A program made the position numbers and the translations under genes. Below are positions 33,232 to 42,145 of a DNA stretch of 64,000 nucleotides, piece after piece (the stretch's first letter is position 1; every line of letters starts with the position of its first letter). Below the pieces are notes generated by a model. That model had not been told where the DNA came from, did not search any database, and saw nothing but the letters and a program-made list of their open reading frames with translations. The DNA comes from Alphaproteobacteria bacterium (lineage in GTDB: Bacteria > Pseudomonadota > Alphaproteobacteria > Micropepsales > Micropepsaceae). The stretch spans positions 124,001 to 188,000 of the forward strand of contig JACKLF010000001.1 in assembly GCA_024236055.1 (NCBI GenBank), given 5' to 3'.

Positions 33232-35706
33232 CTAGAGATAAGCCGTATTGTCGCTGCCGATCTGCGGGCTGTTGTCCTCGTCCGGCGCGCGGCGGGGGAT
33301 ATGGCAGCGCACGCGGGTGCCGCCGCCCGGCGGTGTTTCGATCTCCACCCAGCCGTCATGCAGCTCCAGGAAGCGGTTGACCAGCGCCAGGCCCAGCCCC
33401 GCCCCGGCGCGGTTGCCCGGCTGGCTCTTGGCCGAGAAGCGCTCGAACACGCTGGCCTTGACCTCGGGTGACAGGCCCGGCCCGTTGTCGGCCACGGAAA
33501 TCTGCACATCGCCGTCGACGATCCGCCCCGACAGCAGCACCTGGCCGCCGCGCGGCGTGAACTTGAAGGCATTGGACAGAAGGTTGAACAGAATCTGGCG
33601 CAGCCGCCGGGGATCGGCCAGGAACACGCCGGCGCCGGGCGCGCATTCCACATCCAGCGCCAGGCCCATCTTGCTGGCCCATTCGCGCGCATGGGTGGCG
33701 ACGTCGGTGATCAGGTCGTACAGGTCGACGCGGTGCAGCTCCAGCCGCAGCGCCCCCGATTCCACCAGCGCCAGGTCCAGAATGTCGTTGATCAGGTTCT
33801 TCAGCGTGTTGCCGCCCGACACGATGGCCTGCAGATATTCGCTCTGCTGCGGGTTCAGCGCGCCGGGCACGCCGCTGGCCAGGTGTTCGGAGAAGCCAAG
33901 AATGGTGTTCAGCGGGGTGCGCAGTTCGTAAGAGACATGCTTGATGAAGTCGGACTTGAGGCGGTCGGCCGCTTCCAGCCCTTCATTGCGTTCGCGCAAG
34001 GCGGTCTCGATGCGGAAGCGGTCGGTGACATCGACGAAGGTGACCAGCGTGGCGCCGTCGGGCAGGGGCGAGGTGGTCAGCGACAGCACGGTGCGGTCGG
34101 AGCGTTCGGTCTCGCCCAGGTCATCCTGCTGGCGCGCGCCCGATGACACCGCCTGGATCACCCGTTCCCACAGCCGCGGTTCGTCGCCGAACTTGTCGCG
34201 GGCCAGTTCGGCGATGGTGCGCACATGCGGCTCGCCCGCCAGCTCGTCGCTCTCCATGTCCCAGATGCCTTCGAAGGCGGCGTTGTGCAGCTTCAGCTTG
34301 CCGTCGGGGCCGAACACCGCCACGCCCTCGCTCAGCGTATCCAGCGTGGCGCTCTGCACCTTCATCAGCGTGTTGTAGTCGCTTTCCAGCGCCAGCCGGG
34401 CAGATACGTCTTCATACAGGAAGGTCAGGCCGCCAAAGGGATGGGGCTGGCTGATGACGCGGATGGTCTGGCCGTTCGGCAGATACCAGCTGTCCTCGCT
34501 GGCCTCGCGCCCGTTCTGGTACAGCGCCAGGCGCTGGCGCTTCCAGCCCTGATAGTCGCGCTGTTCGGGCAGCTTGCGCATGTCGCGCAGCCGGTCCAGC
34601 ACATCGCCGTCGCTGGGATGCTTGTCCAGCCAGTCCTCGGACAGGCCCCACAGGCTGGCGAAGGCGCGGTTGTAGAAGCTGAGCCGCTGGTCGCGGTCGA
34701 AGATCGCCACCGCGGTGGCCAGCTTGTCCAGCGTGTCGGCATGGGCGTCGGCGTGGGCCTGCAGGCGCGCCTCGGCGGCGGCGGCCTCGCTGACATCGAT
34801 GGCGGTGCCGATGATGCCCGCGTCGCCCAGCGGAATTTCGCGGAAGGACAGTGCGCGCCGCTGGCCGCCCACCACCGAGAACAGGCGGCTTTCCTGAACG
34901 GCGTTCTTGCCGCGCGCCGCGGCCGCCAGTTCGCGCTCGGACTTGTCCAGCGTCATCTGCTCGCGCCGCGCGGTCTCCAGGTCCCTGGCGCCGGTGGCCT
35001 GAAGGAAGGCGTGGTTGGCCCAGCTCAGCGCCAGGCCCTTGTCGCGCAGCCAGACCGGCACGGGCAGGGCATCCAGGATGGCGCGGAAGTCGCCGCTGGC
35101 TTCGGCCGCCACCGGTTCTTCCAGCCACACCGCCGCCATGCCGCCCACCGCGCGCCCGCGCAGGGAAAGCTGCTTGCCGTGTTCGTCATGCGCGGTCATG
35201 GCAAAGCCCGCGCCCTTGTCCGACAGACCGTCCAGCGCGCTGGACAGGGCCAGCGCGTCGGCGCCTTTCAGGCAGGACTGCAGCATCTCGTCGCCGCCGG
35301 CGTATGAGAAGGGTCCCGCGCCGTCGCGGCCCCACACCACCAGCGATCCGCGGGCGGCGCCCAGCAGCGCATCGCGTTCGCCCACCGCGGCCTTGGTGCG
35401 CGCCGCCATGGTGCGCAGCGAGCGGCGCAGCCGCCGCGCCGTGCGCTGTTCGGCCAGCGCCCACAGCCCCGCCGCAATCGCCAGCGCGACGCCGCCGCAG
35501 GCCAACGCCGACAGCACGACCAGGTTGCCCGACTGGAAGGTGGGGGCCGACAGGGTGAGTTCGGCGACCTCGGCATGGGCCGGGCCCGCCAGCAGGGCAG
35601 GCGCGAGGGCGATGGCGCAGCCGGACAGCAGACCTGCCCGTTGTCCCCACACCCTGGCCAGGGGCCATCTGGCCCGCTGCCCCACCTGTCCCGAAATGGG
35701 ACGCAT
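33232..35706 (-). CDS. Membrane-bound PAS-domain sensor histidine kinase
   Basis: An 824-residue kinase. The N terminus has two hydrophobic segments (about residues 24-45 and 62-85), so the sensor part is membrane-anchored. Several PAS-like domains follow (roughly residues 205-310, 325-435 and 450-565). The HisKA motif FIKHVSYELRTPLN has the phospho-acceptor H590. The ATPase domain has NLLSNAFKFTPRGG, DNGPGLSP and AGAGLGLALVNRF. The signal and cognate regulator are unknown. The conserved His separates it from the pseudokinase DivL. It is convergent with the ferredoxin gene (33-base gap). Confidence 0.9.
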   Translation of the reverse strand: MRPISGQVGQRARWPLARVWGQRAGLLSGCAIALAPALLAGPAHAEVAELTLSAPTFQSGNLVVLSALACGGVALAIAAGLWALAEQRTARRLRRSLRTMAARTKAAVGERDALLGAARGSLVVWGRDGAGPFSYAGGDEMLQSCLKGADALALSSALDGLSDKGAGFAMTAHDEHGKQLSLRGRAVGGMAAVWLEEPVAAEASGDFRAILDALPVPVWLRDKGLALSWANHAFLQATGARDLETARREQMTLDKSERELAAAARGKNAVQESRLFSVVGGQRRALSFREIPLGDAGIIGTAIDVSEAAAAEARLQAHADAHADTLDKLATAVAIFDRDQRLSFYNRAFASLWGLSEDWLDKHPSDGDVLDRLRDMRKLPEQRDYQGWKRQRLALYQNGREASEDSWYLPNGQTIRVISQPHPFGGLTFLYEDVSARLALESDYNTLMKVQSATLDTLSEGVAVFGPDGKLKLHNAAFEGIWDMESDELAGEPHVRTIAELARDKFGDEPRLWERVIQAVSSGARQQDDLGETERSDRTVLSLTTSPLPDGATLVTFVDVTDRFRIETALRERNEGLEAADRLKSDFIKHVSYELRTPLNTILGFSEHLASGVPGALNPQQSEYLQAIVSGGNTLKNLINDILDLALVESGALRLELHRVDLYDLITDVATHAREWASKMGLALDVECAPGAGVFLADPRRLRQILFNLLSNAFKFTPRGGQVLLSGRIVDGDVQISVADNGPGLSPEVKASVFERFSAKSQPGNRAGAGLGLALVNRFLELHDGWVEIETPPGGGTRVRCHIPRRAPDEDNSPQIGSDNTAYL

Positions 35707-36075
35707 TCCCGACTGCCCCCGTTAAGACCGGCGTGGCCGGCGAATCACTGTTGAATCAACAAGATAGCGTTGGAGGCTGAGTCCGCCTAGGGATTGTGGT
35801 TAATAATTTCCTAAAACCCACATACGGATCGGAGGGGCAGATTTCGGGGCTGGGGATAAATTGTGAGTCAATTCAGGGCGTTAATCTTCGTGAACAGAGT
35901 CCTAACGGGGTGCGTGGCCCGCTGGCGGCCGGGCAAGAAAAAACGCGCCGCCCGGAGGGGCGGCGCGCCTTTTCCTTTATCGCTCACGGCCAGCGCGCGT
36001 TGCGCGCGGCCTCCGCGGGGGCGGCGGCCCCCCGCCGGGGCGCGGTCGCGCCCGTTTCGCCCCCGATGAGGGGAA
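35707..36075. other. 369-base gap between the histidine kinase and ahcY
   Basis: The gap holds an AT-richer stretch (about 35740-35910), probably including the histidine kinase promoter, and the ahcY terminator near 35944-35967. No open frame here looks coding. Confidence 0.5.
35936..35967 (-). terminator. Terminator downstream of ahcY
   Basis: A perfect 10-bp GC stem (35944-35953 with 35958-35967) and GGAG loop are followed on the minus strand by TTTTTTC. It lies about 110 bases past the ahcY stop. Confidence 0.85.
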
Positions 36076-37482
36076 TCAGTAGCGATAGGTGTCCGGCTTG
36101 AACGGGCCGGCCTTGGGCACATTGATGTAGCTGGCCTGCTTGTCGCTCATTTCGGTCAGCTCGACGCCGATCTTGCCCAGATGCAGGCGGGCGACCTTTT
36201 CGTCCAGTGCCTTGGGCAGCACATAGACCTTCTTCTCGTACTTGCCCTCGTTCTTGAACAGCTCGATCTGGGGGAGGGTCTGGTTGGTGAAGGAGGCGCT
36301 CATCACGAAGCTGGGATGGCCCATGGCGTTGCCCAGGTTCACCAGCCGGCCTTCCGACAGAAGAATGATGCGCTTGCCGTCGGGGAACTCGATCTCGTCC
36401 ACCTGCGGCTTGATGTTGTGCCACTTGTAGTTCTTGGTCGCGCCGACCTGGATCTCGCTGTCGAAGTGGCCGATGTTGCAGACGATGGCGCGGTCCTTCA
36501 TGGCGCGCATGTGCTCGACGGTGATCACATCGACATTGCCGGTGGCGGTGACGAAGATGTCGGCCCGGGGGGCCGCGGTTTCCATCGACACGACCTCATA
36601 GCCTTCCATGGCGGCCTGCAGGGCGCAGATGGGGTCGACTTCCGACACCATCACGCGGCAGCCGGCCTGGCGCAGCGAGGCGGCCGAACCCTTGCCCACA
36701 TCGCCGAAGCCGGCGACCATCGCCACCTTGCCCGACATCATGACGTCGGTGCCGCGGCGGATGCCGTCGACCAGCGACTCACGGCAGCCATAGAGATTGT
36801 CGAACTTCGACTTGGTGACGCTGTCGTTGACGTTGATGGCGGGGAACAGCAGCTTGCCGTCCTTCTCCATCTGGTAGAGGCGGTGCACGCCGGTGGTGGT
36901 CTCTTCGGAGACGCCCTTGATCGAGGCGGCGATCTCGCCGAACCAGCCCTTGGGCTTTTCCTTCAGCAGGCGCTTGATGAGGGCGTAGAAGACGGTCTCT
37001 TCCTCATTCTCCGGCTTGTCCAGGAAGGCGGTGTCGCCGTTTTCGGCGCGCAGGCCCGCATGCACCAGCATGGTGGCGTCGCCGCCATCGTCCAGGATCA
37101 TGTTGGGATAGCCGCCGCCATGCCAGTCGAACAGCTTGGCGGTGTAGTTCCAGTATTCCTCCAGCGTCTCGCCCTTGACGGCGAAGACGGGGATGCCGGC
37201 AGCGGCGATGGCCGCGGCGGCATGATCCTGGGTCGAATAGATGTTGCACGACACCCAGCGGATGTCGGCGCCCAGCGCCTTCAGGGTCTCGATCAGCACC
37301 GCGGTCTGGATGGTCATGTGCAGCGAGCCGGCGATGCGCGCGCCCTTCAGCGGCTGCGACGGGCCGTATTCCTCGCGCGTGGCCATCAGGCCGGGCATCT
37401 CGATCTCGGCGATGTTCAGTTCCTTGCGGCCCCAGTCCGCGAGGGTGATGTCTTTGACGATGTAGTCGTTGAAGGCGGCCAT
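36076..37482 (-). CDS. ahcY: Adenosylhomocysteinase
   Basis: A 468-residue NAD-dependent hydrolase that splits S-adenosylhomocysteine into adenosine and homocysteine, relieving inhibition of methyltransferases. SCNIYSTQDHAAAAI, the substrate Lys/Asp segment NVNDSVTKSKFDNLYG, and the NAD loop GFGDVGKGSA are intact. The C-terminal KPDTYRY is diagnostic. ATG 37482 is used; the open frame upstream has no family similarity. A predicted promoter and an AT-rich dyad lie 30-90 bases upstream. Confidence 0.97.
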   Translation of the reverse strand: MAAFNDYIVKDITLADWGRKELNIAEIEMPGLMATREEYGPSQPLKGARIAGSLHMTIQTAVLIETLKALGADIRWVSCNIYSTQDHAAAAIAAAGIPVFAVKGETLEEYWNYTAKLFDWHGGGYPNMILDDGGDATMLVHAGLRAENGDTAFLDKPENEEETVFYALIKRLLKEKPKGWFGEIAASIKGVSEETTTGVHRLYQMEKDGKLLFPAINVNDSVTKSKFDNLYGCRESLVDGIRRGTDVMMSGKVAMVAGFGDVGKGSAASLRQAGCRVMVSEVDPICALQAAMEGYEVVSMETAAPRADIFVTATGNVDVITVEHMRAMKDRAIVCNIGHFDSEIQVGATKNYKWHNIKPQVDEIEFPDGKRIILLSEGRLVNLGNAMGHPSFVMSASFTNQTLPQIELFKNEGKYEKKVYVLPKALDEKVARLHLGKIGVELTEMSDKQASYINVPKAGPFKPDTYRY

Positions 37483-37513
37483 GCGGGGAATCCCTGACAA
37501 AATTTCGTGTCCG

Positions 37514-37542
37514 GCTATAGCGCGGCGGCGGCACAGGGGCAA
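37514..37542 (-). promoter_or_regulatory. Predicted ahcY promoter
   Basis: On the minus strand TTGCCC (-35, 37542-37537), a 17-base spacer and TATAGC (-10, 37519-37514) lie just upstream of ahcY, giving a leader of about 25 bases. Each box matches four of six consensus positions. Confidence 0.5.
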
Positions 37543-37545
37543 GAA

Positions 37546-37575
37546 GGATATAAAGAAATATGCATATCGTTATCC
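37546..37575. promoter_or_regulatory. AT-rich dyad upstream of the ahcY promoter
   Basis: Just upstream of the -35 box lies an AT-rich stretch in otherwise GC-rich DNA. It contains the perfect 10-bp palindrome ATATGCATAT and is framed by GGATA and TATCC. It could be a regulator site; no regulator can be named from sequence alone. Confidence 0.35.
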
Positions 37576-37653
37576 AGTTCGGCCTGGATACGAGGCGATT
37601 GGTCCGATTATGCCTGTTTTGTCAGGTGGTTATGACCGGGCTCACCTTCCGGC

Positions 37654-38550
37654 TCAGGGCCCGTCAACCTGATAACCCGCCTTGCGCAGCAGCGCGGGCA
37701 CGCCTTGCGGTCCGGCCAGATGGCCCGCGCCCACGGCGATGAAGAAGCTGTGCTTTTCCTTGAGCATGGCTTCGATCCTGGGCACCCAGCGGGCATTGCG
37801 GTCGTCGAACAGCGCTTTTCGGGCGGCGGGAAAGTCCTCCATGTCCGCCTTCACCAGACCGGCCAGCGCCGCCTGGTCGCCGCGGCCCCAGGCATCGACC
37901 ATGGGCCCGACCACCGCGCCGGGATCGTCCAGGTCGGACAGGCTGGATTCGAACTGGTCCAGTTCCAGCGCCGGATCGTCGGGCGCCAGAAGCGCGAACT
38001 GGTCGTCGATGGTTTCCAGATAGCGCATGGGTTTGCCGTCCGCCTGCGCCACCCCCATCAGCACCGCATCGGCGCCGGTCTGGCTGTCGAACTGCTGCTT
38101 GCCCATCTGGGCGAACAGGATCTGCAGGCCCGCCAGCCAGGGCCGTTCCTGGTTGACCTGCGCCGGCGGCAGGCCCGATGCCGCCAGTGCCGCGTCGAAC
38201 TTTGCCTGCATCGCCGGATGCAGCAGGTCGCGCAATTGCACGCCTTCGGGCAGATAGCCGCGCTCGGCGATCAGTTGCTGGACGTGGGCGCTGGTGGCCG
38301 CATCGCGCGGCACCTCGAAGACAAAGACATCGGCGGCGGCGATGGCCGCATCGATCTGTGGCGTGCGCCAGTCGATGTCGGGGGGCAGCACATGCACCGA
38401 TCCGAACAGCCAGGCTTCGCCTTCAGGGCCTGTCACATGCCAGAGCGAGGGTTGTACCCTGGTGGTGGCATCGGCGGCCGCGGGTAGCGCCAGCCAGAAG
38501 GCCAGCAGGAGCGTGGTGAGCGTTGCCGCCAGCGTGCGTGCGGCCCGCAC
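37654..38550 (-). CDS. TraB/GumN family protein, exported
   Basis: A 298-residue protein with a signal peptide (about residues 1-26). The TraB/GumN core starts with SLWHVTGPEGEAWLFGSVHVLPPDI and ends with HSFFIAVGAGHLAGPQGVPALLRKAGY, both family hallmarks with conserved His and Glu residues. The family is thought to include metal-dependent peptidases (Tiki-like), but the role of bacterial members is not established. The start is GTG 38550, immediately after the HPr stop, so it belongs to the PTS cluster transcript. Confidence 0.88.
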   Translation of the reverse strand: MRAARTLAATLTTLLLAFWLALPAAADATTRVQPSLWHVTGPEGEAWLFGSVHVLPPDIDWRTPQIDAAIAAADVFVFEVPRDAATSAHVQQLIAERGYLPEGVQLRDLLHPAMQAKFDAALAASGLPPAQVNQERPWLAGLQILFAQMGKQQFDSQTGADAVLMGVAQADGKPMRYLETIDDQFALLAPDDPALELDQFESSLSDLDDPGAVVGPMVDAWGRGDQAALAGLVKADMEDFPAARKALFDDRNARWVPRIEAMLKEKHSFFIAVGAGHLAGPQGVPALLRKAGYQVDGP

Positions 38551-38826
38551 TCAGTCTTCCCCGAACTTGGCGTCGACCAGCGCCAGGATCGCCTTCATCG
38601 CCTCGGCCGCATCGGGGCCCTGGGCGGTGATCTCCACTTCCTTGCCCAGCGAGGCGGCCAGCATCATCAGTCCCATGATGGAGCGGCCATTCGCCGACAC
38701 GCCGTCCTTGATGACATGAATGTCCGACTGGAACCGCGCCGCGGCCTCGACGATCTTGGCGCTGGCGCGCGCATGCAGGCCCTTCTTGTTGGGAATGACG
38801 ACACAGGCGCGCAACATCTCGCTCAT
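38551..38826 (-). CDS. HPr-like phosphocarrier protein
   Basis: A 91-residue HPr. H18 in NKKGLHARA accepts phosphate from EI-type kinases, and S49 in NGRSIMGLM is the expected target of the HPr kinase encoded 0.5 kb upstream. In alphaproteobacteria this HPr belongs to an incomplete PTS used for regulation rather than sugar uptake. It lies 15 bases after the EIIA gene and directly before the TraB/GumN gene. Confidence 0.93.
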   Translation of the reverse strand: MSEMLRACVVIPNKKGLHARASAKIVEAAARFQSDIHVIKDGVSANGRSIMGLMMLAASLGKEVEITAQGPDAAEAMKAILALVDAKFGED

Positions 38827-38841
38827 CGGCCTGGCTGTCCG

Positions 38842-39237
38842 TCAGCCCAGGTCCGCGCTGCCCGCGCGCATGTATTTGCGGCCCGCCTCGATCGCCTCTT
38901 TCACTGCGTCTTCCAGCGGCAGGCGGTTGCGGATGTCGATCAGCTTGATCAGGCTGGGCAGGTTGGCGCCCGCCAGCACCTCGATCTTGCCTTTTTCCAG
39001 CAGGGTCAGCGCCAGGTTGCAGGGCGTGCCGCCGAACATGTCGGTTGCGATGATCACGCCGCGCCCCACATCAACCGACTTGGCGGCCGCCGCGATCTCG
39101 CGCTGGCGGCGCTCGATATCGTCTTCCGGTCCGATGCACACGGCGCGCAGATGGGTCTGGGGCCCGACCATATGCTCCATGGCGGAGATGAATTCCTGCG
39201 CCAGGCGCCCATGCGTAACTAAAACAATGCCGATCAT
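38842..39237 (-). CDS. PTS EIIA component, mannose-type
   Basis: A 131-residue EIIA(Man)-like protein. MIGIVLVTHGRLA has the phospho-acceptor H9, and TDMFGGTPCNLAL is the second family motif. With HPr and HprK and no membrane EIIC/EIID nearby, it fits the regulatory PTS of alphaproteobacteria. ATG 39237 is preferred to an upstream start that would add 11 non-conserved residues. It lies 86 bases after hprK. Confidence 0.92.
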   Translation of the reverse strand: MIGIVLVTHGRLAQEFISAMEHMVGPQTHLRAVCIGPEDDIERRQREIAAAAKSVDVGRGVIIATDMFGGTPCNLALTLLEKGKIEVLAGANLPSLIKLIDIRNRLPLEDAVKEAIEAGRKYMRAGSADLG

Positions 39238-39323
39238 GTGGTGTCCGTTTGAAGGCGCGGACGATAACAAAAGCCCTGCGGAGTAAAAGACTTATTTGGC
39301 CGCCATGGATAATGGGCGCCGTC

Positions 39324-39800
39324 TCAGCCCTGGTTAAAAGTGTCGCGGAACGCGCCCCTGGCGTGGGCGGCAAGCGCGGCGCGGATGCGCGCCGGGGTCG
39401 AGGGCAGGCGGGCATCCAGCACAAGCAGGGGCGGAAAAACGGCGGGTTTCAGGGGCCCCGCCAATGCCTTGGGCGGTTTCCACTGGCGCGGCTGCGGCAA
39501 CCGCGCGCCCTCCCGGCCCAGTTCTACAACCAGTGCGATGGGCGCGCTGGCGCGCACCGGCATGGCCACAATGCCCACGCCGCGTATCTCGATCAGGCCC
39601 CGGATGGTGGCGGGGGCGCTGGCGTGGAGCCTGCCGGATTTGACCCTGACAAGGGTGCGGTCATCGGCGACCAGCTTTGCACCGCCGTCGATCAGCCTGA
39701 GCGCCAGGTCGGACTTGCCCGATCCACTGGGCCCCAGAAGCAGCACGCCGCAACCGCCGATGGCGACGCAGCTTGCATGAATGTTGATTTCGCCGCTCAT
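39324..39800 (-). CDS. hprK: HPr kinase/phosphorylase, short alphaproteobacterial form
   Basis: A 158-residue protein equal to the catalytic C-terminal half of HprK. The P-loop is GPSGSGKSD (residues 23-31), and the family signature follows as VADDRTLVRV and IRGLIEIRGVGIV. The N-terminal domain of Firmicute HprK is absent, as is usual in alphaproteobacteria. It should phosphorylate S49 of the HPr downstream. It overlaps chvG by four bases, tying the two-component system to the PTS. No rapZ gene is found between hprK and the EIIA gene. Confidence 0.92.
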   Translation of the reverse strand: MSGEINIHASCVAIGGCGVLLLGPSGSGKSDLALRLIDGGAKLVADDRTLVRVKSGRLHASAPATIRGLIEIRGVGIVAMPVRASAPIALVVELGREGARLPQPRQWKPPKALAGPLKPAVFPPLLVLDARLPSTPARIRAALAAHARGAFRDTFNQG

Positions 39801-41371
39801 GCGCTGGCGACCGGCAGTTCGACAACCAGCCGCGCGCCGCCGCCCTGCACATTGCCGGGGGCGCGGTTTTCCGCCCAGACCCGTCCGCCGGTGCCGGCGA
39901 TGATCTGGCGGGCGATGGACAGGCCAAGGCCCGAATTGCGCCCGAAGCTTTCGGTCGGCCGCTCGGTATAGAAACGCTGGAAGATGGATTCCAGATTGTC
40001 GGGCGGAATGCCGGGGCCGTCATCCTCCACCGTCACACGCGCCACCGCCTCGTGCCGCGTGGCCGTGATGGTGACGGCGCCGCCATCGGGACTGAAGGAC
40101 ATGGCGTTGTCGATCAGGTTGCGGAACACCTGTCCCAGCCGTTCGTCGCGGCCGCGCACGATCATGCCTTCGGGCAGCCTGTCCTCCAGCACGAATTCCA
40201 CGCCGTGCGGGTTTTCGGTCATGCGGTAGATTTCGACGATGGTGGACAGCAGGCGCGACAGGCTCACCGGCTCGGGCGTCTCGCGCGACAGTTCCGCATC
40301 CAGCCGCGAGGCGTCGGAAATGTCGGTGATCAGCCGGTCGATGCGCTTGATGTCGCCGCGAATGATGGTCAGCAGCCGGGCGCGGCCTTCCTCGTCCTTG
40401 CTGCGCGAGAACATCTCCACCGCGCTGGCCAGCGAGGTAAGGGGGTTCTTCAGCTCGTGCGCCACATCGGCGGCGAAGCTTTCGATGGCGTCGATGCGGT
40501 CATAAAGGTCGGCGGTCATCGCCTTCAGGCTGTCGGCCAGGTCGCCGATTTCGTCATCCCGCTCGGGAAAATTGGGAATGTCGCGCCGCGCGCCGCGGCC
40601 GAAGCGCACCCGGTCGGCGGCCGCCGCCAGCCGCTTGACCGGCTCGGCGATGGTGCCCGCCAGGTAGAGCGAGGACAGCAGCATCACGACAAAGGCCACC
40701 GCGAAGACCTCGATCAGGGTGGCGCGTTCCTGGCGCAGGATGCCGTCAATGTCGCCGCCTTCGGTGGACAGAAGCAGCACGCCATAGATGGTGCGGAAGG
40801 GTTTTTGCTGGATCGGGGCGGCCACCGACAGGATCAGGCGGTTGCGGTCGTCCACCCGCTCGGCGCTGGCGGTGACGCCGTCCAGCGCCTGGCCGACCTC
40901 GTGATAGACACGGCCATCCTCGCCGGCCTCGTAATAGGGCGGCAGCTGGGCGAAGGGGCGCACGCCCATGAGGCCCTCATACAGCCGGTGCACCCATTGG
41001 GTGAACTGGCTCCAGCGGTCCAGCGGCGGCAGTTCCTGGGTCTGCACGATGTTGCGCGGCAGAAGATAGCGGGTATCGCTGGCCAGCCGGCCGCTGGGCA
41101 GATAGAGCCGCCCGCGCAGCCGGGTGGGGGCGACCTGCTGGCGCAGAAGCGATTCCGCCTCGGTGGCATTCAGTGCATGGGTATCGGCGTCGCTGGCATA
41201 GTCGGCCAGTGTGCCGGCGATGATCGCGGCCTGCTCCTGAATGCCGGTCAGCCGTTCCTCGACCAGGCCGCGTCCCGAGGCCTGCACCAGGATCACGCCG
41301 CCCGTCAGCACGATCAGCGCCAGGGCGTTGAAGGCGATGATGCGCCAAGTGAGGGCGGAGAAGTGGGGCAT
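39797..41371 (-). CDS. chvG: Sensor histidine kinase ChvG (ExoS-like)
   Basis: A 524-residue membrane kinase. Two membrane spans (about residues 12-32 and 245-265) flank a periplasmic domain of over 200 residues. A HAMP-like segment follows, then the HisKA motif SFAADVAHELKNPLTSL, and the ATPase domain with NLIDNAMSFSPDGG, DDGPGIPPDN and GLGLSIARQI. ChvG senses envelope or acid stress with ChvI. Its ATG overlaps the chvI stop by one base. Confidence 0.93.
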   Translation of the reverse strand: MPHFSALTWRIIAFNALALIVLTGGVILVQASGRGLVEERLTGIQEQAAIIAGTLADYASDADTHALNATEAESLLRQQVAPTRLRGRLYLPSGRLASDTRYLLPRNIVQTQELPPLDRWSQFTQWVHRLYEGLMGVRPFAQLPPYYEAGEDGRVYHEVGQALDGVTASAERVDDRNRLILSVAAPIQQKPFRTIYGVLLLSTEGGDIDGILRQERATLIEVFAVAFVVMLLSSLYLAGTIAEPVKRLAAAADRVRFGRGARRDIPNFPERDDEIGDLADSLKAMTADLYDRIDAIESFAADVAHELKNPLTSLASAVEMFSRSKDEEGRARLLTIIRGDIKRIDRLITDISDASRLDAELSRETPEPVSLSRLLSTIVEIYRMTENPHGVEFVLEDRLPEGMIVRGRDERLGQVFRNLIDNAMSFSPDGGAVTITATRHEAVARVTVEDDGPGIPPDNLESIFQRFYTERPTESFGRNSGLGLSIARQIIAGTGGRVWAENRAPGNVQGGGARLVVELPVASA

Positions 41372-42072
41372 TACTCGCGGTAGCGGTAGCCCACGCCGTA
41401 CAGGGTTTCGATGGCGTCGAAATCGTCGGCCACCGCCTTGAACTTCTTGCGCAGCCGCTTGATGTGGCTGTCGATGGTGCGGTCGTCGACATAGACCTGG
41501 TCGTCATAGGCGGCGTCCATCAGGCTGTCGCGGCTTTTGACGAAGCCGGGCCGCTGGGCCAGCGCCTGCAGGATCAGGAATTCGGTGACGGTCAGGCGCA
41601 CCGGCTTGCCGTCCCAGGTGCATTCATGCCGCTGGGGGTCCAGCGCCAGCTTGCCGCGCACCAGCGCCTCGCTCTTGGCCGCTTCGCCGGGCGTGGCGGG
41701 GGCCTTGGCGTCGGCGCGGCGCAGCACCGCGCGGACCCGTTCCAGCAGCAGGCGCTGGGAGAAGGGCTTGCGGATATAGTCGTCGGCCCCGGCGTTCAGG
41801 CCCATCAGCTCGTCGATTTCCTCGTCCTTGCTGGTCAGGAAGATCACCGGCAGCGCGTCGTTCGCCTGGCGCAGGCGGCGCAGCAGCTCCAGCCCGTCCA
41901 TGCGCGGCATCTTGATGTCCAGGATCGCCAGATCGGGCGGTGTGGTGGTCAGCGCGGTCAGCGCCGCGGCTCCGTCCGTGAAGGTGCGGACGTGGTAGCC
42001 TTCCTGCTCCAGCAACATGCTCACCGAGGCGAGGATGTTCTTGTCGTCGTCAACCAGCGCGATATTGGCCAT
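41371..42072 (-). CDS. chvI: Response regulator ChvI, OmpR family
   Basis: A 233-residue regulator. The receiver has the acidic pocket DDDKN and phospho-Asp in LAILDIKMPRMDG, plus the KPFS switch. The C-terminal winged helix ends with VDDRTIDSHIKRLRKKFK and ETLYGVGYRYRE. ATG 42072 is chosen; four extra residues from a TTG are possible but unlikely. It is first in chvI-chvG-hprK-EIIA-HPr and divergent from the methyltransferase gene. Confidence 0.95.
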   Translation of the reverse strand: MANIALVDDDKNILASVSMLLEQEGYHVRTFTDGAAALTALTTTPPDLAILDIKMPRMDGLELLRRLRQANDALPVIFLTSKDEEIDELMGLNAGADDYIRKPFSQRLLLERVRAVLRRADAKAPATPGEAAKSEALVRGKLALDPQRHECTWDGKPVRLTVTEFLILQALAQRPGFVKSRDSLMDAAYDDQVYVDDRTIDSHIKRLRKKFKAVADDFDAIETLYGVGYRYRE

Positions 42073-42145
42073 GATTCCGTTCAAAATTGGGGTAGGGCTA
42101 GTATAAGCCTATGAACAACAATGCAAAGTCCTAAAGGTTCCCCAG

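Noticed and set aside
37483..37653. SAH riboswitch upstream of ahcY
   Set aside because: No match to the conserved SAH aptamer core was found, and the predicted leader of about 25 bases is too short for one.
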